Below, piece after piece: positions 10,501 to 20,620 of a stretch of 64,000 nucleotides of DNA. The notes under the pieces are model-generated. The model was given only the letters and a program-made list of their open reading frames with translations, made no database searches and was not told the origin of the DNA. The stretch's first letter is position 1, and every line of letters starts with the position of its first letter. The position numbers and the translations under genes were made by a program. The stretch spans positions 9,992,501-10,056,500 of the forward strand of contig JALGPY010000008.1 of NCBI GenBank assembly GCA_023055425.1. Reading direction: 5' to 3'. This DNA is from Linanthus parryae (taxonomy: Eukaryota; Streptophyta; Magnoliopsida; Ericales; Polemoniaceae).

Positions 10501-12490
10501 TGCACCTGACCTGTAGAAACCAAAAGTAGAAAAGTACAGCAATCTGAATATGCAAAAAGAACTAATATGATCTCAATCAGATTACATACCATATACTGAA
10601 TCATGTTGAAACTCTAACGAAGTTCCAACCAACAACAGAGAACTTACAACAACCGGCCATTACCATATCCCATTAATGATGGCAAGTGGCAACAGACTGT
10701 AGAAAAGCGAGGACCTACTGCAATGGTAATCTGTTTGGAACTAGGGGATCACCCGTGCCTAAGGGCACTATTCCTATCAAAAATTTTAAAAAAATGATAA
10801 AACATAGGATGAAAATATGTATCCACACATATACTTGTCAAAATATTAACTCTTGCAAGAGAGAAAAATGAGGAATTTTAGTTTGCTCAACCATTATAAA
10901 ATGGGAAGTTAAAACATGTGTGGAAAAAGTGCGGAGAAGTTATCAAAGTGATGAGTGGTAGGTGAGATCTAGAGCTAGAGTTAATTCAATCTAACGGTTG
11001 AAATAAAGTTAACCGTTCTAATTTATAGAATAGATGTATTTAGTGAGAGTGGCAGCCCATAAGAAGTTAGAGACTAGTGATGGTGGGAGCCGATTTAAAT
11101 AACAGAGAAGAATAGCATAGCTAAACTACACATCAAGAGAGAACTGAAGTTTGAAGCTCCAAGTTGAAAGGTCAAGAGAAATGAAGTTTGAAGTACTACA
11201 TGCTTCATCAAATGATCAATTTGATCGATCGGTTACAAAATGACAAACTACAAGATATATTGAAGATCTTTCATCGCATTATACTCGTGTTTTTTTGTTT
11301 TCAGTAATTGTCATAGGCCTCAAACAGAGTATTACCCTACAATTTTTGCAAAACCCCAAATTCGTTGTAGTACTTTCCAATAGCGGTGTGTAATCTATAT
11401 CATAAAATAGTATAATTTAATTAACTTTTGATTTTTTAACCGTTAGATTAAATCAACCTGATTCCCGCCATTAGATCTCACCTACTTATTACATCTCTAA
11501 CTACCCACTCTTCTTGGACATTGCTAACTAATATGAGAGAGGTTTTTCTCAACTACATCCCTAACTAATAATGTTCATCCCATACTTCGAAGTTGTTTTT
11601 TTTTCACCACATTTATAAATATAATTTTTGGATAACAACTCTAAATTCATTAAAAAAAATTCTAAATTCAAAAACTATCCAATTTAGAGATAGTGCATTC
11701 AGGCACGGACAATACTCTAGTTTTGTATATTGAGAGAGCTGTCATCACAGTGAGAGCAAATGATCATATTTTTGCCTACAAAACAGATAGTGAGTGAAAG
11801 TGATGAAGCAAAATTAAATAAATAAGCAAGCAAGTGGCTCGGGAAAAGTACAAATCGGATAAGGGGACATGCGGTATTTAATTAAAAAGTAATGGCAACG
11901 TGGGGTTAGCGTAATCAATTTAGAGGATACACTATCCCCCACTGATAGGAACTTGCGTCGTGCGCGGGGTTAAGGAAGCGACGGCCTGCCAAAACAGTGG
12001 TGCTACTTCTGTTACCAGTACTTCTCAACTCTTTCTTTTCATCTGACTTTTTTGACTCGTATCTAGGTCATTTTGATCGCGTGATTTGGATAATAAAATA
12101 ATACGATTTTTTTGATAATTTTGTTACCATATTATAGAGCAACTCTTACTCTACAACACCATAAAAAATTATTAAAAAATTACATCGATTTGTTATTCAA
12201 ATCACCAGGTCAAAGTGATCAAGTGAATAGTGACAAAAGTCAAATTATGAAGAAAGAGCTGTGATAGACTGATACAAGTGAATAACATATTCCTCACCTC
12301 CTAACATTGTGTATGATATAATTTTTACTGACAACGTTATTTGATCAACATCTTGTAACCTAAGGTAAAACGGTGTGTTTAATTTTTTCTGAATCCATTT
12401 TCGTATGGAGAGTTTCTCAATGGACGACTATTTCAAAATGTGCATTCACAATACCTTTCGAACTTTGAAAAATAAAACAACAGTGACATT
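7510..12490. mobile_element. Large non-autonomous element with ~0.5-kb imperfect inverted arms
   Basis: The left arm (about 7510-8040) reappears in reverse complement as the right arm (about 11765-12490). Clear anchors are GAAGTAGCAC / GTGCTACTTC (7771 and about 12001), AGGAATATGTTATT / its complement, CCACTTGCTTG / CAAGCAAGTGG, and the stretch around GATAGTATATCCTCTAAATT. Each arm carries separate insertions: about 75 bp in the left, about 250 bp in the right. The roughly 3.7 kb between them has no ORF that looks real and no transposase. Long inverted arms of this kind are typical of Mutator-like elements, but I could not pin a 9-bp duplication because the ends are worn. A snap-back inverted duplication is the alternative. 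Confidence 0.6.
12013..12265. mobile_element. Stowaway-like MITE inserted in the right arm
   Basis: This block is absent from the matching left arm, so it is an insertion. It is self-complementary and shares several phrases (ACTCTACAACACCAT, TATTCAAATCACC, GTGAATAGTGACAAAAGTC) with blocks at 20440-20620, and more distantly 49600-49862 and 52795-53050. The 49.6-kb copy begins CTCCCTC, the Stowaway terminal motif. Confidence 0.55.
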
Positions 12491-12629
12491 ATACTTAGGT
12501 CTCGTTACTCATATCATTATATTTATTCTATTTTGTACCAAAAAAATTAAACTGATGAACAAAGAGAGTTAATGGAAGAGTTCAAATAATCTTATTTTCA
12601 AAAACTTTCTAAATTTGGTAAGGACTAAT

Positions 12630-13009
12630 CAAGACTGGCCCTATACTTTGTGGGCCATGTGCAACATTTTAAACTAAGACCCCAATGTTCTACGGTGCTA
12701 ATGTGTAATTTCAACAACTATTATTTGAGATAAATGGACTTCAAAATCCAAAGAGCGAGATTATAAGAACACAAGATCGGTAAACACATGTTACACAAGT
12801 ATATGAACTTTTTACTACGCTATTTTTGCTTAACACTGTAAAAAATGTAAAATATATATTAATAGATGAACTTTCTAATATCTAATACATAAACATTGGC
12901 TACCTAATCTCTCAAAAAAAAACATTGGCTACCAAATAAATGAGGAGCCTTTCCTGGCCTCGGGCCCTTAGGCGACCGCCTAAGTCGGCCAGTGAAAAGG
13001 CCGGCCCTG
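12630..13009. mobile_element. hAT-type non-autonomous element with 8-bp duplication
   Basis: The 380-bp block is flanked by perfect 8-bp direct repeats GGACTAAT at 12622-12629 and 13010-13017. Its ends are inverted (CAAGACTGGCCC on the left, CAGGGCCGGCC read inward from the right). Eight-bp duplications and CAGGG-type ends define hAT elements. The body has no transposase. A micro-insertion lies inside it at 12893-12933. Confidence 0.85.
12893..12933 (+). mobile_element. Micro-retroinsertion: nine bases plus poly(A)
   Basis: The 12-mer ACATTGGCTACC is present at 12893-12904 and again at 12922-12933. Between them is only TAATCTCTC followed by A(8). This looks like a target-site duplication around an extremely truncated LINE or SINE tail. 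Confidence 0.65.
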
Positions 13010-13031
13010 GGACTAATTAGCTCGTTAAACT

Positions 13032-13120
13032 TATACTCTAAAAGAGATTTCATAAAAGGTTTAGAAATTTTCACTATATACTCTAAAAGAGATTTCATAA
13101 AAGGTTTAGAAATTTCTTCT
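13032..13120. repeat. 45-bp tandem duplication
   Basis: A unit starting TATACTCTAAAAGAG is repeated directly at 13032 and 13077. The copies are almost identical, so the duplication is recent. Confidence 0.85.
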
Positions 13121-13150
13121 TCTTTCTTTTTTTGTTTGACAAGTTATAGA

Positions 13151-13548
13151 GCATGTTTGGTACCAGCTGAAAATCTCAATAATCAGCTGAAAAAAAATCT
13201 GAGAAAAAAATCCAACTTAAGTGAGAATCACAATCTGTTTGGTATGAGCTGAAATTATAGATCACAAACTTGATCAGTTTAACAAAATTTAAAGAGCTTT
13301 AAAGCCAAATAATTGAATACACCTATTTATAACTGAATTGTGATCATGCTAATGTTAAAAAAATATCAAAAATATTTTTCCAGAGAATTTCAGTTGCATA
13401 ATCCCCAATTTTGGAGATTCTACAATTGCACAGAGATTATTTTAATCTGCAGATTATCATATTAAACTCTGCATGCATAACAAATGAAATTGTCGAAAAG
13501 AGGCCGATTTTAATCCAATTGGATTAAAATCGGCGGTACCAAACATGC
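13151..13548. mobile_element. MITE with GCATGTTTGGTACC terminal inverted repeats
   Basis: The 14-bp end GCATGTTTGGTACC at 13151-13164 is perfectly inverted at 13535-13548. Inside, motifs such as TTTGGTA, AGCTGAAA and the palindromic AATCCAATTGGATT are repeated. There is no ORF. No clear target duplication was found, so the superfamily is open. Confidence 0.75.
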
Positions 13549-13646
13549 ACATTGTCTTTATATCAATTATGTTACAAATGTTACAACTAGCTTGATAATA
13601 TCTGCACAACGAAATTTTGATAATAACATCAAATGTCACTATTAAT

Positions 13647-13844
13647 GGGCTTGTTTGAATAACAAAGTTGGACTTGTTTGGTTAACCAAGCTAGGTGAAT
13701 GTTTGGATTTGAGAGTTTTAGTTTTGAGATTTTGACTTTTATGTGAGTAGAAAATGAATGGAATGTGAGTCATACAAATTTTTGATTGAGGTTTTAGTTA
13801 ACATTTTGTTGTGGTTAACCAAACCCTAATATCCAAACAAGGCC
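13647..13844. mobile_element. Small inverted-repeat element with an unusually long target duplication
   Basis: The ends GGGCTTGTTTG and CAAACAAGGCC are inverted. Flanking direct repeats of 15 bp (AATGTCACTATTAAT at 13632-13646, AATGTTACTATTAAT at 13845-13859) differ at one position. The body repeats GTTTGG and GGTTAACCAA and has no ORF. The duplication is longer than DNA transposons normally make. Confidence 0.65.
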
Positions 13845-13867
13845 AATGTTACTATTAATATGATGAT

Positions 13868-13967
13868 ACAATGTTTTTTTTATAATTACATCTTATAGTT
13901 GGGTTCGAACTCTGAATTTCATGCATGGGCTTCAAATGCTCTACCAGTGAACTAACACCCATTTGCA
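13868..13967 (-). mobile_element. tRNA-derived SINE
   Basis: On the minus strand the element reads GGGTGTTAGTTCACTGGTAG (box A-like) and, about 40 nt later, GAGTTCGAACCC (a good box B), the two internal promoter elements of tRNA genes. It ends in CTATAAGATGTAATTATAAA and a short A run. A relative with the same tail is at 30245-30360, and a more distant one at 34845-34965. Confidence 0.65.
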
Positions 13968-14094
13968 TCTATTTTTATTTAGTTAATAAAAAAAAAGTTA
14001 GTCCATTCGAAAAGCTACTTGTAACCATAAAAAAAGCTAAGAAAATTATTGTTCTAGCCAACTTGAGTCTCTTTAAGAGAGAGAGGCTTGTCAT

Positions 14095-14493
14095 TCATGG
14101 TGGTAACGGGCCGTGCCTTAATCCGGTCGTGCCTTGGCGCGGCGGGCTGTGCTCGGGTCGTGTCGAGGGATAGGGTGGGCCGGGCCGTGCTAGAATATTT
14201 TTGAATCTCGGCACGTGTCGGGTCGAGGGGTAGGGCGTGTCGTGCACGGGTCATGTCGGAGGGGGTCGGAAAGGGGTTGTTTGTGAGGGTCGTGCACGGC
14301 CCGGGGGCGGGCCGGGCCGTGTTGGCTAGGGGAGGAACACGACCCGCTCGTGTCACGGGCTAGGCACGCCTTTGAGCGGGTCGTGACGTGCCGGGCGGGG
14401 GAGGGGAGGGGACCGTGCTTGGGGCGTGCCGAGGGCTGGTTGTGCCGGGCCGTGCCAAAGTGGCACGAGGGTCGGCCCGAATTGACACCATGA
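14095..14493. mobile_element. GC-rich hAT-type element with 8-bp duplication
   Basis: The insert is flanked by CTTGTCAT at 14087-14094 and 14494-14501 and has inverted ends TCATGGTG / CACCATGA. The interior is a run of GGGCCGTGCC, GGTCGTG and CGTGTCGG motifs. The same host repeat occurs near 9225-9320 without this insert, giving a paralogous empty site. Open frames across it on both strands are by-products of GC content. Confidence 0.85.
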
Positions 14494-14501
14494 CTTGTCA
14501 T

Positions 14502-15234
14502 GGGCTCATGGCATGACATGCCTCCAACGTCGTTATTGGATTTGGCCACAAGAAAAGGGTACATGAATCTAGATAAACAAAACCAAAAACGTTAGGCGGT
14601 TACTTTCGTTGGATGATTATTATACATAGTATGGTCATTGACACAGTTAAATAGATAGGGACTGATGCTGGGTTTATGAATTGGGTTTATGAATTGTCGT
14701 GTTCAGAATTGATATTCTGAATTGTTGTGTTCAGAATTGGTATTGTGGAAGTCAAAATCTGAGTTTTATTGTAGCTGTTTCAATTTCGGTACCATGGTGT
14801 TTTAAATCGGGGTTGTGGACGTTTTATTTTGGTTTCAATTTCTGAATTTTTTGTTTGGGACTTTGATTTCGCCGGAGTTTTATTTGGTGAAGGTGGAGGG
14901 TATCAAAATTATAATTCTCGGTGCAAGTAATAGTAGGTGTAGCAGGGTGTGGTGGCGGCAGTGGTCGTCTGATTCTACGTTTGGGGTGGCGGTGTTTGTC
15001 GTGGTAACCGGATTCTGGGTTGCCGGCGACGGTGGTGTTGGTGGTGCTGTGGTGGAGAAGGACTGTGTTCTTCAATTTTTAATCTTTTGCCAGAATATTC
15101 TTCATGTTCACAAGTTTATGGTTTGAACAAATATGCCCCTAAGAAGACGTCAACTAACGCAAAAAAATTGATGAAAATTATTCGAGTTGTTGATTAAGAG
15201 GGTTTTAAAAGTGAGGTTGGTAAGTGAATTATTA
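14502..15234. other. Intergenic
   Basis: The left part matches 9250-9320 (a repeated host segment). From 14680 to 15120 a G/T-rich stretch gives an open frame at 14815-15126 of low complexity and no recognisable domain. I see no supported gene. Confidence 0.4.
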
Positions 15235-15547
15235 GGGCATCTCCAATAGTAGTAGGTAATTTTTGCATGTTTTAAATTTTGCATGATATGCATTTGTAGT
15301 TTTGCTCCAGCAGTAAAATACAATTTATACATTTTGTAGTTATGAAAAGTTAAAATATGCATATAAAGGATGTATGAGAGGAGAGAGATAGACACAAAAT
15401 TTTGCATGCCTACTTTCTTGCTAGCTATTAATGGAGAGGAGGATGCATGTTCTGCAAAATGCATGAGCATATGCATTGTCTATTGGAGGTCAATTTTTCA
15501 TCATATTCTTTATATTTTGCATTTTGCATAGACTATTGGAGATGCCC
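15235..15547. mobile_element. Tourist-like MITE
   Basis: Inverted ends GGGCATCTCCAATAGT and ACTATTGGAGATGCCC are flanked by TTA on both sides (15232-15234, 15548-15550), as in PIF/Harbinger MITEs. The interior has several TTTTGCATG motifs and no ORF. The flanking phrase AAGAGGGTTTTAAAAGTGAG occurs on both sides (about 15196 and 15605). Confidence 0.87.
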
Positions 15548-16120
15548 TTACTCCAAACTAGAGGCGGTTCATACTAATTGAACTAATATTTTAATATTAT
15601 TAATAAGAGGGTTTTAAAAGTGAGGGTGGTAAGGGGAGGTGGTTCATATGTAATATTTTAATATTATTATTTACCATGCCATAATTTTATCAGGTAATTA
15701 GTTTCTTTTTGCTCGAAAAAAATGTAATTCGTGTTTTTATCTCAAACTTTTCTATTTTATGATAGAAGTTTTTACAAAATTTTAACCTGATAACAAAACG
15801 ATATTACTAGGAGATGCTAATACGAGTATAATTGTACATGACATCCCTAATAAGTATCTTGAAACCAGACAAAGGAAATCTCGATTCAACCCGAAGAAAC
15901 CTACCCCGTGAACTGCATTCCTACCAGATCGCTTCTCGCGTCCCAATCCTGTTCAGCAAACCACAACCTTCCACTATTTTGGTAACCTTTCTGACCTATA
16001 CCTCTCTATAATTGAGATATAAATCCAATAGTTATAGTCAGACCAGTTGGTGATTTTAGTGTCATCGGCCATTTGTGTAATCGAATTTACTTGCGACCAA
16101 AGTAGACATTGGCATTACGT
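15548..16120. other. Intergenic, AT-rich
   Basis: No gene, RNA or element with recognisable ends was found in this stretch. Confidence 0.4.
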
Positions 16121-16560
16121 TGTACACGTTAGGAGGTGTGGAGTACACGCGTGCACACAACTATGTTAATGAGTGGACAAGGAACTCGCGGACGACTGCG
16201 GGGGTTCGGGGGCAGCGCCCCCGGTGGGGTCCAAGGGGCAACGCCCCTGGCGGCAGTCAGCGTGGAAAAAATAGATTTTGGACGTTTCAATGCTTCACAA
16301 AAAAACGTCTCCGATTTTATTTTTCGTTTGCATACGAACTGAAATCTGGCGGTTGTAACTGCCAGATAACCGCCTTGTCTCCCTCTCTATTTTCTCAGTT
16401 TTGGTCGAATTCAGAACACAGAGGAAATCATATTCGTTCTTGAAGTCTCTGTTTTATCCGATTGGAAATTTCGTGCACAACGCCGAAATACTTTAATCTG
16501 AGAGTGATATCACGACTCAGAGATTATCCAAGTTCAATTATTCCCGTTCTAAACACCACC
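16121..16560. mobile_element. Probable LTR fragment
   Basis: Contains GGGGGCAGCGCCCCCGG and GGGGCAACGCCCCTGG, GC hairpin modules common in LTRs of some plant retrotransposons, followed by a stretch resembling an LTR right part. Neither LTR boundary nor a coding region is present, so it would be a solo or partial LTR. Confidence 0.35.
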
Positions 16561-16639
16561 CAAATTTCCTACAAGACCTCCGAGAATTAGGTAAAAGTGG
16601 CGTAGAATCCCATGGGATGGTACCGCCAAGCCTTATCTT

Positions 16640-17190
16640 TCTTCTTTCACTTGCTCCGCTTTGGTCTCAAGCCCAATTACTTACACCACTGTGATTCGTG
16701 CTCCAGCGGATCTGTATTCCAAAAGCGGATATCTTAATATTTGCTCTGAGTATTTTTCATGAGGACGAAGCAAAAGGATGCCTTCCCGTGGACAACTATG
16801 CTTTTTGGGTTTGCACTTCATGGTATTGGAACAAATGCATTTGGGTGTTTTAACAAAATGGCTGAGTTGGGATTCATCCCCAGTGAAGTCACTTATTTAT
16901 CAGAGCTCTCATTGTGTAGCCTCTCCGGGTTGATCAGTGAAGATAAGATATCGAGCAATACGGTAGTATGTTAGAACTTCTTGGAGAAGCATGGCTGAGG
17001 CAAAATTAGCAGAAATGAACACAAAGAGGATGCTCAAAATCAAACCTGGTGATCATGGAGCTTGTGCGATTCTGCGAAGGATTCATTGCTTCAAGAATAA
17101 ACAGCACGACTCATTTATTAAAAGGAAGATGACGCATAGTTCAGAAGATCAAGAAAAGACCTGGGCGTAGCTGGATTGTGGTGAATGTTG
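16640..17190 (+). pseudogene. PPR protein pseudogene (C-terminal part)
   Basis: The translation resembles plant organelle pentatricopeptide-repeat proteins: a repeat DAFPWTTMLFGFALHG (cf. the usual WTTMI.GFA.HG), FNKMAELGFIPSEVTYL, then after a gap LKIKPGDHGACAIL, and finally a piece close to PGRSWI. These parts lie in order in one direction but in different frames, with stops between them (for example the TAG at 16972-16974) and large deletions. Upstream, YSKSGYLNI also fits a PPR repeat. There is no intact start or full set of repeats. It is a decayed copy of a PLS/E-class PPR gene, and no function is expected. Confidence 0.7.
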
Positions 17191-17204
17191 TGGTGTCGAA
17201 GGCT

Positions 17205-17327
17205 GGGCTGGGAGGGGAGGGGCTGGTGGGTAGGCGGCCCGGTAGGGTAGGGGCCGTGGCGGGTTCGAGTGGGGATATCTAGCCCGGACCGGGGGTGGGG
17301 TACGAATTTTTATTAATAATGGCCTCG
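17205..17327. repeat. GC-rich hAT-like motif cluster, left part
   Basis: A run of GGGCTGG, GGCGGCCCGG and GGGTAGGGG motifs. A similar cluster lies at 17775-18010. The two may be subterminal parts of one old element disrupted by the MITE between them, but no terminal repeats could be aligned. Confidence 0.35.
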
Positions 17328-17735
17328 TTTGGCAAAGCTAAATTATGGGACACGTTAATTATCCAAAGTCTAGCAAAAAAATCAGATTTTTTAACGGGAG
17401 GCAACCCGGATCTGGTTGGGGTACGGTCCGGATCTGGCTGAGGTCCGATCCAGATGGGTCCGAACCGGATCGGTTGAGTAGTTTGTAGATGAGTCGCGCA
17501 TTGATTGGTTGATGTATCAAAGAATCGGGTCTTACCCGGATCCGGCCAACAATCACCCGGATCCGTTTAAGAGATTGGACAGTGAAAAATAGTTTAAAAT
17601 ATCCGGATCCGACTTTCAAAGTACCCGGATACGGGTAATCTCAAAAATCCAGAAAATCTATCCTACTTATCCAAACGGTCAGATAAAAAGTCAAAATTTC
17701 ATCTATCTATCACTTAATTCAGCTTTGCCAAATTA
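17328..17735. mobile_element. MITE with TTTGGCAAAGCT ends
   Basis: The left end TTTGGCAAAGCTAAATTA is inverted at the right as TAATTCAGCTTTGCCAAA (one mismatch). The interior holds at least five copies of CCCGGATCCGG-like motifs, and the matching open frame on the minus strand is a by-product of them. Confidence 0.7.
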
Positions 17736-18398
17736 CCCCCAAATAGCATTTTTTTCAAAGTGCGGGTGAACTGGTCAATTACCTAGGATTTCTTTTAAAA
17801 TGACAGTTTTGGTTGGGGGCCGGGTTGAACCAGGGCGGCTTAAGAGGTAGACGGGGCGGGCCGGTTCCTCCGAACTAAAATCATATCCAGGCCGGGTTAG
17901 GGTCTAAATTGAGGGGGTCGGGCCGCGCTGGGTTAAAGAGGGGGAGGAGGCAGGTTGGCCGGGTATGGAGGGGGGGGGGGGGGGGGGCTGCACCGTGGGG
18001 CGGCCCCTTTGATACGGTGATGGGTTCATGAATTGCTGACGACACGATGCAGCATGGTCATCACAAAATATGTGCCACAATCAATGCTTCAACCCACTGT
18101 TTAAAGTGGAGAAGTAACAAGCAAGGAAACAAAGATAATGAAAATTTTCTACAAAAATTCTGTTAACATAAATCAAAATTTTGAAGTTGTAATGTCAGAT
18201 CACATGCAGCAAAACTAGCGGCTTATAACGTCAAAATTCGCTCAAGGGCAAGAACAGAAAAAACGACACACAAAAAGAAAGGGTGTGCACCTTTTAAGTT
18301 CAGGAGGTTACTGAAACAAATGACCTCAAAATCATCTACTACTCTGAAGCCCAACTAGCATACCTTAACCTCGCTCACAAGCAGAAGCTAAAAAAACT
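17736..18398. repeat. GC-rich cluster with poly(G), then F-box gene 3' flank
   Basis: 17775-18010 is rich in GGGCCGG and contains 18 G in a row at 17970-17987. From 18010 to 18398 the DNA is AT-rich and probably holds the 3' untranslated region of the F-box gene on the minus strand. Confidence 0.5.
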
Positions 18399-19771
18399 TC
18401 AAGCGGCGATCTCTGGTTGATCCAATGGAACCAAACTCATCGAATAGGGTAGCACAATTGGAGAACAATGTGAGTTTGTTCCTAAAGCCGAAGCATAACA
18501 AAACTCCTCCAATATGCTGGTCTCAAAATGATAAAAATATATCCTGGAAGCCACCCTCACAAGCAGAACACCATCCTTATAAGCCAGAGGATCCATCCAT
18601 GGAGTGTCGTTGACGACGTACCGGCTCGCGACTCGTTCTTGCAAGTTACAAAGTAAGTGACGGTTTTTCTTCTCCATCTCGTCCAGACCTACCCAGTGCT
18701 TGACTGACCAGGTGAAATCAAGAAAATCTTCAAGAACCCAGACCTGAACTCCGATCTCAGAGACCAAAATGTAGTGCAGACGGCCTTGAGATTCTCCGAT
18801 GCACATCTCCGGCAAGCTCTCGAATTGCGTGAACGGCATCGGTACCTTAATGAGCCAAGAAAGGTTGTTTTCCACGTCGAACATGAGAATCTGGTCGCCG
18901 TCGGTTGGCCAATACAACGCGCCTCCTATGAATACGCCTTTGCTCTTGTATAATCGGTGACGACACTGGCACTTCTCCTCCAATCGAGTCCAAACCCCAG
19001 TTTCCTCCGAGTAAACATCAAACGAGAAGAACCACTTCTCATTCTCATTCTCTTCTAACACATTATGATGAACCACGACAACTTTGAAGCTGGTGCGTTC
19101 GTCTATAGGATCCTTGACTGGGTCGAATGCAAGCCCTAGATTGATGTTTCTGTCTGGTGCAGGTGATTTTATAGCCACCCATTTCTTGATCAACGGGTTG
19201 CAGACATAGATCATCGGATCTGGGGTAGGAAAACAGCTGCGGCAACATACAAGACCGTTGGTCGTTGCCAATAGAACAACACTCTCGGGGAGGAAGTCGA
19301 AGACCCAGAGCTTCGGTTCCTTGGACTCTGTCTCGATTGGAATGAAGCTAATAGATTTAATATCCTCATCGCACCATATGTACCTCTCCTGGAAGAAGAA
19401 TCCGGAAACTGGTTGTTTCCTTTTCAGTTGTTGGCTGATGAAGGAGCGGTCTGAAATCAGGTGGTACCATTCCTTTGAAACAAGTTTAAAACCTTGCAAG
19501 GTCTTGGCTGGCAAGCGGGATAGTACCTCAATGGAAATATCAGTATTTGAAAACCAAAGATCTACTGGTCCCTATAATTCAGAAAAGAGGAGTAATATTA
19601 TTAGTCTTGAAAAAAAAAGAGGTTTCTGAAGGTAAAAATTATGAGTTTGCTGGATTGGGTTACCTGAGACTTCTGTTCAGAAAGCTTCTTTTTCTGGTTA
19701 TTTCTTCGCCTTATATTGCGCCTTCTGTTCTTTCTTCCTCTCCAGAGACGTGCTCTAAGAAATGAGTTCAT
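18399..19771 (-). CDS. F-box protein, FBA/kelch-like C-terminus
   Basis: Two coding exons on the minus strand. Exon 1 (19771-19664) starts at ATG and encodes 36 very basic residues; a 92-nt intron (19663-19572) has a CAG|GTAACC donor and a TTATAG acceptor, phase 0; exon 2 (19571-18399) encodes 390 residues, for 426 in total. The F-box spans about residues 44-85 (core IEVLSRLPAKTLQGFKLVSKEW) and is complete only when the splice is taken into account. Downstream segments such as NGLVCCRS and IYVCNPLIKKWVAI are typical of plant F-box-associated domains. Such proteins bind SKP1 through the F-box and select targets for an SCF ubiquitin ligase in the cytosol or nucleus; the target cannot be told. 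ATG 19771 sits directly after a CTCAG acceptor-like sequence, so a 5' leader intron is likely. The exon 1 start is less certain than exon 2. Confidence 0.85.
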
Positions 19772-19958
19772 CTGAGAAAAAGCAAGCAATTCGTTTCACT
19801 GGGGAGTTGAAAATGCTTCAAAATAAAGTACTCCAAACGTCAAGAAAACAGTAGCATTTATATGCAACCATGTAGAACAACAAAGTCGTAGTAATAATAA
19901 TTTATTGTGTTCCAATCTTATCACCCCTGTCAATGTTGTGAAAGCTATGATTCTAGAA

Positions 19959-20153
19959 AGTAATACCATTTAGCAATCACCCTGTATGTTTCTTTAGCTA
20001 CATCACTTGAAACAGGTGGTGTACAACAAAGCTGGAAAAATTGCCCGTTAACTTGAAGTAACACCATTTAGCAATCACCATGTATGCTTCTTTAGCTACA
20101 TTACTTGAAACAGGTAGTGTACAACAAAGCTGCGAGAATTGCCCATTAACTTG
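19959..20153. repeat. 98-bp tandem duplication
   Basis: Units starting AGTAATACCATTTAGC (19959) and AGTAACACCATTTAGC (20057) match over about 97 bp with few differences. They lie in the presumed leader intron of the F-box gene. Confidence 0.9.
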
Positions 20154-20439
20154 CACAACAGCAATGAACAAGGCCTAGTTATGGAGCTGTTAAGCCAATA
20201 TCTGCTACACCTCCAGTAAATAGATACCATAACAGCCAGATCATATAATAAAACCCTGCATTATCTCTCCGAAAGCATGAATTACCTTTTTTCCACGACA
20301 CCATAAATACTTTTACGGGTTTTGAAATGTGTTACTATAAGTTTGTGGAAATTCAAGAAGTAGATTCAATCAATGAACATCAGCTCAAATCCACTGGGAC
20401 AACTAGTGATTTGACCAATAACAGCACCTAGGTGAAAAA

Positions 20440-20620
20440 ATATACCAGTTTGATAATTTTTTCACCATATTATAGAGCAACTTTTACTCTACAACACCAT
20501 GAAAAAATTATCCAAAAATTGCATCAGTGTGCTATTCAAATCACCAAAGTGACCCAGTCAATAGTGACAAAAGTCAAATTGAGAAGAAAGAGCTGGGGCA
20601 GACCGGTACTACTACAAAAT
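20440..20620. mobile_element. Stowaway-like MITE, partial
   Basis: Shares ACTCTACAACACCAT, TATTCAAATCACCA and ATAGTGACAAAAGTCAAATT with the block at 12013-12265. The left end is not preserved clearly. Confidence 0.5.

Noticed and set aside
14054..14564. Pro/Arg-rich frames on the minus strand
   Set aside because: They lie entirely across the GC-rich hAT element and reflect its repeated word.
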